Assembly: GCA_031272575.1 (NCBI GenBank)
Contig: JAISTO010000204.1
Span: 1 to 10,450, forward strand
DNA length: 10,450 nt
Direction of reading: 5' to 3'
Source: Treponema sp.
GTDB taxonomy: Bacteria; Spirochaetota; Spirochaetia; Treponematales; Breznakiellaceae
Positions 5,595 to 10,450 of the stretch are shown here, in pieces (the stretch's first letter is position 1; the number at the start of each line of letters is the position of its first letter). The notes below the pieces were generated by a model that saw only the letters and a list, made by a program, of their open reading frames with translations, was not told where the DNA came from and made no database searches. Both the position numbers and the translations under genes were made by a program.

Positions 5595-8500
5595 ACCCCT
5601 CGATGCCCTGCCGCTCCCGGATCTCGTACAACTTTTTGTCCAACTCGGCGATCTTCATCTGCTCGAGGGCCCTCTTGTACTCCACGGGGAGCACCTTGAT
5701 GAAGCGGCCGCGCCGCTCTTCCCAGTCGTCGAGGATGCCCTGCGCGTAGGCGGAGCCGGTCCAGTACACGTGCTTCTGGATCAGGTGCTTTACGAGGCGC
5801 TCGTCCTCCGGGTCCTCAAGGCCGGAAAGTTCCACCATGCCCCGGTTCAGGAAGTACTCGAATTTCCCGGTGACATCGAGCACATACGCGATGCCGCCCG
5901 ACATACCCGCGCCGAAGTTGCGGCCCACAGGCCCGAGCACAACCAGCCTGCCGCCGGTCATGTACTCCGCGCAGTGATCCCCCGTGCCTTCGACCACGGC
6001 GCGGGCGCCTGAGTTGCGCACACAGAAGCGCTCGCCCGCTATGCCCGCCGCGAAGAGTTCTCCCGTGGTGGCCCCGTAGAGGGCCGTGTTCCCCGTGATG
6101 ATGTTCTCGTTGCTCTTGAAGGTGGACCCCTCAGGCGGGGCCAGGACGAGGCGGCCGCCGGAGAGGCCCTTGCCCAGGTAGTCGTTAGCGTCCCCCCAGA
6201 GCCGGAAGGTGATACCCTTGGCCAGGAAGGCGCCGAAACTCTGCCCGGCCGAACCGGTGAAGTCCACGGTGATGAAGTTCTGCGGCAGGCCCTCGCTCCC
6301 GAAGCGGCGGCTCACCTCGTACGAGAGCATGGCCCCCACGGCCCTGTCCGTGTTCTTCACCGGGAAGCGCAGAGCCCGCGGCGCCTTGTGGTCGAGCGCG
6401 GCGAGGCACTCGGTTATCAGGGCGCGGTCCAGCACCGCGTCAATCTTGTGAATCTGATTCTGCACGCAGTGCCGCGCCTCCCCCCCGGGGATCCACGAGG
6501 GGCCCTCGCTCAGGGCGAGCACGGCGCTCAGGTCGACCCCCGCGGCCTTCCGCGCCGCGAGGCGCTCCCCCTCGGGCGCCCGCGCCGCAAGCAGATCGGC
6601 TCTACCCACCAGATCGTCGAAGCGCCGGAACCCGAGTGAGGCCATCACCTCGCGGGTCTCCTGGGCAAGGAAGCGGAAGAAGTTGACCAGGTACTCGCTC
6701 TTGCCCGCGAAGCGCCGGCGCAGTTCCGGGTCCTGGGTCGCCACCCCCATGGGGCAGGTGTTTTCATGACACTTGCGCATCATCACACAGCCGAGCACCA
6801 CAAGCGCGGAGGTCCCGAAGCCGAACTCCTCGGCCCCCAGGAGCCCCGCGATCACGATGTCGCGGCCCGACTTCAACTGGCCGTCCGTCTGCAGGCGCAC
6901 ACGACCCCGCAGCCCGTTCCGCACGAGGGTCTGGTGCGTCTCCGACAAGCCGATCTCCCAGGGCAGGCCGGCATGGCGTATGCTCGACTGGGGGCTCGCC
7001 CCGGTCCCGCCGTCAAACCCGGAAATGAGGATAGTGTCCGCATGGGCCTTGGCGACCCCCGCGGCCACCGTCCCCACCCCCGTCTCGGACACCAGTTTCA
7101 CGCTTATGCGGGCCTCGGGGTTCGCGTTTTTCAAATCGAAGATCAGTTCCGCCAGGTCCTCGATGGAATAAATGTCGTGATGGGGGGGGGGGCTGATCAG
7201 CGTGACCCCCGGCGTCGAGTGCCGCGTCTTCGCGATCGCCGCCGAGACCTTGTGCCCCGGCAATTGCCCCCCCTCGCCCGGCTTCGCGCCCTGCGCAATC
7301 TTGATCTGCAGTTCCCGCGCGTGGGCCAGGTAGTTGCTCGTTACCCCGAAGCGCCCGGACGCCACCTGCTTAATCGCGCTCGAAAGCGTCACCCCATCAG
7401 GCTGCGGCGCGAAGCGCTCGTCATCCTCGCCCCCCTCGCCCGAATTGCTCCGCGCCCCCAGCGAGTTGAGCGCCCGCGCAATCGTCTCGTGCGCCTCCTT
7501 CGAAAGCGACCCCAGCGACATCGCCCCCGTCGTAAAGCGCTTCACGATATCCTCAACCGGTTCCACCTCTTCAATCGGTACCGCCCCCCCCCCTGTAGAG
7601 GAAGATAAGGCCATATCCCCCCCTCTGGGGGGGGTAGTGGGGGGGTCACCGAATCTGCCATCCTCCCCTGCGGGGAGGATGCGGCCATTCTCCCCCCCTG
7701 GGGGGGGGGTAGGGGGGGGTGTCCTAAACTCCAGCAGCCCCCGAATCACATGGGGGCTTCTGTTGAGCGCGTCAGACGCCGCCGTGAACTGCTTGAACTT
7801 CGCGTAGTCCCCGGTGCGGGTTGCCCACTGGAGCAGGTGGATAGTCTCCGGGTTCCAGGCGTGACGCTCGCCCGCCTTGCGCCAGCGGTACTGCCCGGCC
7901 CCGTCCAGGAGCCGGTCGAGCGGCCCGGGCGAATCGCCCGCGTAGTCCCAGACGCTCCGCGCCGCGGCCCGGGGGGCGAGCGCCTCGGCCTCCAGTTCCG
8001 CGAAGCCGGCCCCGGCTATGCGGCTCAAGGTCCCCTTGAAGCACTTCTCGATGACCGCAGGCCCCAGGCCGATCGCCTCGAAAATCTGCGCGCCCCGGTA
8101 CGAACGGAGGGTGCTCGTGCCCATCTTGCTCATCACCTTTAAGAGCGCCTTCTCGAGGCCCTTCAGGTAGTGTTTGGCGGCCTCCGCGTAGGGGCCTATG
8201 CGCTCGCCCTCAGGCCCCCGGCAGAGCGACGCGAGTGACGCGAGGGCCCCGTAGGGGCACACCAGATCCGCGCCGTAGCCGAAGAGGAGGGCGAAGTGCA
8301 TGATCTCGCGGGGCTCCGAGGACTCGACCACAAGCGCGGTCCGCATTCGCAGCCCCCGCGCGATAAGGCCGTGGTGCACGGCCCCCACCGCAAGGAGGGC
8401 GGGGATAGCGCAGTGGTTCCCCTCCGGGTCGAGGGCCTTCCTATCCGAGAGGATGACCAGAGCCGCCCCCCCCTCGACCGCCCGCGCGGCCTCTTCCACC

Positions 8501-10407
8501 AGCGCGTCGAGCGCTTTTTCCAGCCCCCCCTCAAAAACCGCGTCCAGAGTGCGGGGCTTAAAGACATCCGGCTTTACCTGCTTGAGCGCTTCCAAATCCG
8601 CGCCCGTCATTATCGGGTGCTTCACCTTGACAAGGCGGCAGTGGGCCGGGCTCTCGGAGAGCAGGTTGGGGCGCGGCCCCGCGAAACTGGTGAGTGTCAT
8701 CACCAAATCCTCGCGGATCGAGTCGATGGGCGGGTTGGTGACCTGCGCGAAGTTCTGCTTGAAGTACGCGTAGACCCGCTGGGGTTTTTCGGAAAAAACC
8801 GCAAGCGGGGTGTCCGTGCCCATAGAGGCGGTCGGCTCGCCGGTGCCAAGCGCCATGGGCACAAGGAGGCGCTCGCGATCCTCGCGGGTGTAACCGGCCG
8901 CGTTTTCCATAAAGAGTACGCGGCCCTCCGCTTCGAGGGTTTTGTCCGCCGGTTCCGCTAACCCCTGGTCAAGTTCCTGACTAAGGGTCGTAAGTTCCTG
9001 CTTTAACCAGGCCGCGTAGGGGGCCTTTGTGTACACGGCCTTTTTCGCCTCGCTGTCCGGGATAATGCGGCCCTCTTCCAGATCGACGAGGAGGAGTTTG
9101 CCCGGCAGGAGCCGCCCCTTGTAGGCCGCGTCCTCGGGCGCGAAGTCCTGCACGCCGGTCTCGCTCGCCATGACGATGATGCCGTCCCGCGTGACGGTGT
9201 AGCGGGAGGGTCTGAGGCCGTTGCGGTCGAGGGTGCCGCCCACATAGCGGCCGTCGCAAAAGACCATGGACGCGGGGCCGTCCCAGGGTTCCATGAGACA
9301 GGCATGGTATTCGTAAAAATCCTTTAGTTCCTGCGGGATGGGGTTCTTGTCGTTCCAGGCCTCCGGGATAAGCATCATGAGCGCGTGGGGGAGGCTGCGC
9401 CCGGCCATGACGAGGAGTTCGAGCGCGTTGTCGAAACTGGCCGAGTCGCTCGCGCCCCCCTCGATGACGGGGACTATCTGCCGGAGCGCGGGCCCCAGGC
9501 GGGGGTGCGCAAAGAGCGCCTCCCGCGCGGCCATCCAGAAGCGGTTTCCTTTTATCGTGTTGATCTCGCCGTTGTGCGCGAGGAAGCGGAAGGGCTGGGC
9601 CAGGGGCCAGGACGGAAAGGTGTTCGTGGAAAACCGCGAGTGCACGAGCGCGACCGCGGTGCTAAGCGCCTCGTCCCCCAGTTCCGGGTAGTAGTGACGG
9701 AGTTGGGTGGGCATCAGCATACCCTTGTAGACGATGGTGCGGGACGAGAGCGAGGGCATATAGCAGCGCGCACCCGCGGCCCGCAGCGTGGGGTCTTCGG
9801 CGGCGGCCTTCTCGAAGGCGCGGCGGTACACGTAGAGCGCGAGGTCGAGGTCCGAGGGGGCGCCTGCGGCCGCCTCGCCCGCGGATGGGCGGCCCGTGGG
9901 CGCGAGAAAGACCTGCCGTATGCGCGGCTCGGCCGCGCGCGCTATCGCGCCGAGCGCGGCGCTGTCCACAGGCACATCCCGCAGGGCGAGCACCGCGAGG
10001 CCGCAGGAGGCCGCGGTTTTTTCGAGCAGCGCCTCCGCTGCCCGCGTGAGCGCGTCAGAGCCCCCCGCTGCCTGCGGGAAAAACACGAAGCCGCAGCCGT
10101 ACGCGCCCGGGGCCGGCAGCCCCGGCACGAGCGCGCGGTAGTAGTCGTGGGGTATCTGGAGCAGCACCCCGGCCCCATCCCCGGTCTTGTTATCCGCGCT
10201 CTCCGCCCCCCGGTGCTCCATGCGCTCAAGCACCTGGAGCCCCCGGTCGAGTATGCCGTGGGACTTCCACCCCCTGATGTTCGCAACAAAGCCTATGCCG
10301 CAGGAGTCATGCTCAAACTCCGGCCGGTACAGCCCCTGGTGGGCTGGCCCCTGGGGCGCTGGCTCCTGGTGGGCTGGCCCCCTGGGGGCCTCTGGTTTTT
10401 CAGTCAT
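5587..10407 (-). CDS. gltB: Glutamate synthase large (alpha) subunit
   Basis: It makes glutamate from 2-oxoglutarate and glutamine-derived ammonia (the GS-GOGAT route of nitrogen assimilation, cytoplasm). Domains in order: class II glutamine amidotransferase with catalytic Cys36 (EHDSCGIGF), followed by VHSRFSTNTFPSWPL and LAHNGEINTIKGNR; a central domain; the FMN domain with TGAMSLGSLSKEAHE, SPPPHHDIYSIEDLAELI and GGTGASPQSSIRHAGLPWE; the 3Fe-4S cysteines C1207-x5-C1213-x4-C1218 in RKCHENTCPMGVATQ; and a GXGXG C-terminal domain. The first 35 residues would be removed to expose Cys36, as in other GltB proteins. It has 1606 residues against roughly 1480-1530 usual; the excess is largely an insertion at ~896-938. 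The ATG at 10407 has GAGGT (10415-10419) 7 nt upstream. No gltD partner is visible, so the electron donor (NADPH via GltD, or ferredoxin) is undecided. It is the first gene of an operon with the nuclease-helicase. Confidence 0.96.
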   Translation of the reverse strand: MTEKPEAPRGPAHQEPAPQGPAHQGLYRPEFEHDSCGIGFVANIRGWKSHGILDRGLQVLERMEHRGAESADNKTGDGAGVLLQIPHDYYRALVPGLPAPGAYGCGFVFFPQAAGGSDALTRAAEALLEKTAASCGLAVLALRDVPVDSAALGAIARAAEPRIRQVFLAPTGRPSAGEAAAGAPSDLDLALYVYRRAFEKAAAEDPTLRAAGARCYMPSLSSRTIVYKGMLMPTQLRHYYPELGDEALSTAVALVHSRFSTNTFPSWPLAQPFRFLAHNGEINTIKGNRFWMAAREALFAHPRLGPALRQIVPVIEGGASDSASFDNALELLVMAGRSLPHALMMLIPEAWNDKNPIPQELKDFYEYHACLMEPWDGPASMVFCDGRYVGGTLDRNGLRPSRYTVTRDGIIVMASETGVQDFAPEDAAYKGRLLPGKLLLVDLEEGRIIPDSEAKKAVYTKAPYAAWLKQELTTLSQELDQGLAEPADKTLEAEGRVLFMENAAGYTREDRERLLVPMALGTGEPTASMGTDTPLAVFSEKPQRVYAYFKQNFAQVTNPPIDSIREDLVMTLTSFAGPRPNLLSESPAHCRLVKVKHPIMTGADLEALKQVKPDVFKPRTLDAVFEGGLEKALDALVEEAARAVEGGAALVILSDRKALDPEGNHCAIPALLAVGAVHHGLIARGLRMRTALVVESSEPREIMHFALLFGYGADLVCPYGALASLASLCRGPEGERIGPYAEAAKHYLKGLEKALLKVMSKMGTSTLRSYRGAQIFEAIGLGPAVIEKCFKGTLSRIAGAGFAELEAEALAPRAAARSVWDYAGDSPGPLDRLLDGAGQYRWRKAGERHAWNPETIHLLQWATRTGDYAKFKQFTAASDALNRSPHVIRGLLEFRTPPPTPPPGGENGRILPAGEDGRFGDPPTTPPRGGDMALSSSTGGGAVPIEEVEPVEDIVKRFTTGAMSLGSLSKEAHETIARALNSLGARSNSGEGGEDDERFAPQPDGVTLSSAIKQVASGRFGVTSNYLAHARELQIKIAQGAKPGEGGQLPGHKVSAAIAKTRHSTPGVTLISPPPHHDIYSIEDLAELIFDLKNANPEARISVKLVSETGVGTVAAGVAKAHADTILISGFDGGTGASPQSSIRHAGLPWEIGLSETHQTLVRNGLRGRVRLQTDGQLKSGRDIVIAGLLGAEEFGFGTSALVVLGCVMMRKCHENTCPMGVATQDPELRRRFAGKSEYLVNFFRFLAQETREVMASLGFRRFDDLVGRADLLAARAPEGERLAARKAAGVDLSAVLALSEGPSWIPGGEARHCVQNQIHKIDAVLDRALITECLAALDHKAPRALRFPVKNTDRAVGAMLSYEVSRRFGSEGLPQNFITVDFTGSAGQSFGAFLAKGITFRLWGDANDYLGKGLSGGRLVLAPPEGSTFKSNENIITGNTALYGATTGELFAAGIAGERFCVRNSGARAVVEGTGDHCAEYMTGGRLVVLGPVGRNFGAGMSGGIAYVLDVTGKFEYFLNRGMVELSGLEDPEDERLVKHLIQKHVYWTGSAYAQGILDDWEERRGRFIKVLPVEYKRALEQMKIAELDKKLYEIRERQGIEGYA
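7594..7722 (-). repeat. Palindromic repeat element inserted in frame within gltB
   Basis: GltB normally runs from a central-domain motif like IRGLLEFR almost directly to a segment like VPIEEVEPVEDIVKRF. Here about 43 residues rich in Pro and Gly (start TPPPTPPPGGENGR, end SSSTGGG) intervene. The DNA is organised: two near-identical units, 7616-7646 and 7691-7720 (TCCCCCCC, T or TCT, G-run, TAG, G-run, T), flank a perfect 10-bp hairpin at 7659-7668/7672-7681 with a TGC loop. This looks like a dispersed intergenic-type repeat that landed in, and is read through, an essential metabolic gene without a stop. The loop is probably solvent-exposed. The exact ends are estimates. Confidence 0.75.
7659..7681. 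repeat. Perfect central hairpin of the gltB insert
   Basis: CATCCTCCCC (7659-7668) and GGGGAGGATG (7672-7681) are exact reverse complements around TGC. This is the symmetric core of the element between its two G/C-run direct repeats. Confidence 0.85.
10335..10381 (-). repeat. 30-base period repeat in the gltB propeptide
   Basis: A 17-base unit (CCTGGTGGGCTGGCCCC) occurs at 10335-10351 and again at 10365-10381, period 30. It encodes GPAHQ, EPAPQ, GPAHQ in the segment before Cys36. Because this stretch lies in the part removed on maturation, repeat growth there would be tolerated. Confidence 0.8.
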
Positions 10408-10425
10408 GTCTGATACCTCGAGGCG

Positions 10426-10434
10426 AGTATAGCA
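10426..10434 (-). promoter_or_regulatory. Extended -10 of the gltB operon promoter
   Basis: On the - strand TGC-TATACT (10434-10426) is a five-of-six -10 box with the TGn extension, about 20 bases upstream of the ATG. A -35 box at 16-17 bp would lie at or beyond the window's end and cannot be read. The leader would be short, with the GAGGT ribosome site (10415-10419) near its 5' end. Confidence 0.5.
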
Positions 10435-10450
10435 TGAGAGGGGAGGGGAG

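Noticed and set aside
7616..7720. G/C-run direct repeats as a small CRISPR array
   Set aside because: There are only two units, with a palindromic spacer, all inside an open reading frame, and no cas genes; it reads as an inserted repeat element.
9385..10413. A 342-codon + strand ORF opposite the gltB start
   Set aside because: It is antisense to the conserved amidotransferase domain and Arg/Gly/Ala-rich, with no domain or plausible start signal.

Overview
The window is a GC-rich bacterial segment. I place it most likely in a spirochaete of the Treponema group, with moderate confidence. The reasons are a cell-surface type protein joining an InlB/Listeria-Bacteroides repeat to an FGE-sulfatase (SUMF1) domain with a decayed paralogue beside it, a C-terminal piece of an Rpn-family nuclease, and a PHP/endonuclease Q-like protein fused to a UvrD-type helicase. 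This is family-level recognition from reading the sequence; no database was searched.

Left part (1-2157, mostly + strand): an FGE-fold protein whose 5' end lies outside the window, closed by a perfect 12-bp hairpin just after its stop. Then, on the - strand, comes a type II toxin-antitoxin pair: a DUF2281-type antitoxin and a PIN-domain VapC toxin that carries an apparent single-base frameshift at its extreme 5' end. Then comes a truncated, frame-disrupted second FGE copy preceded by an unusual G-rich stretch. The toxin-antitoxin island looks lower in GC than its neighbours and sits between the two FGE paralogues.

Middle (2158-2531, - strand): the C-terminal remnant of an Rpn-family recombination-promoting nuclease. 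Only the tail survives. It has its own near-consensus promoter (TTGACA, 16 bp, extended TATATT), a strong Shine-Dalgarno and an ATG, so it could be expressed as an 84-residue coiled-coil protein resembling the RpnS intragenic antitoxins.

Right part (2610-10450, - strand): a two-gene operon. A large glutamate synthase subunit (gltB, 1606 residues) comes first, led by an extended -10 promoter and a good Shine-Dalgarno. It overlaps by 8 bases a 994-residue protein that joins an endonuclease Q-like PHP nuclease (with a four-cysteine zinc site) to a complete SF1A helicase. gltB carries two oddities: a proline/histidine/glutamine-rich repeat in its propeptide, and an in-frame insertion of about 43 residues encoded by a palindromic, poly-G/poly-C repeat element between its central and FMN-binding domains.

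The most unusual items are the endonuclease Q-helicase fusion, the repeat element read in frame inside gltB, and the promoter-bearing RpnS-like remnant. I see no tRNA, rRNA, CRISPR array, integrase or transposase.
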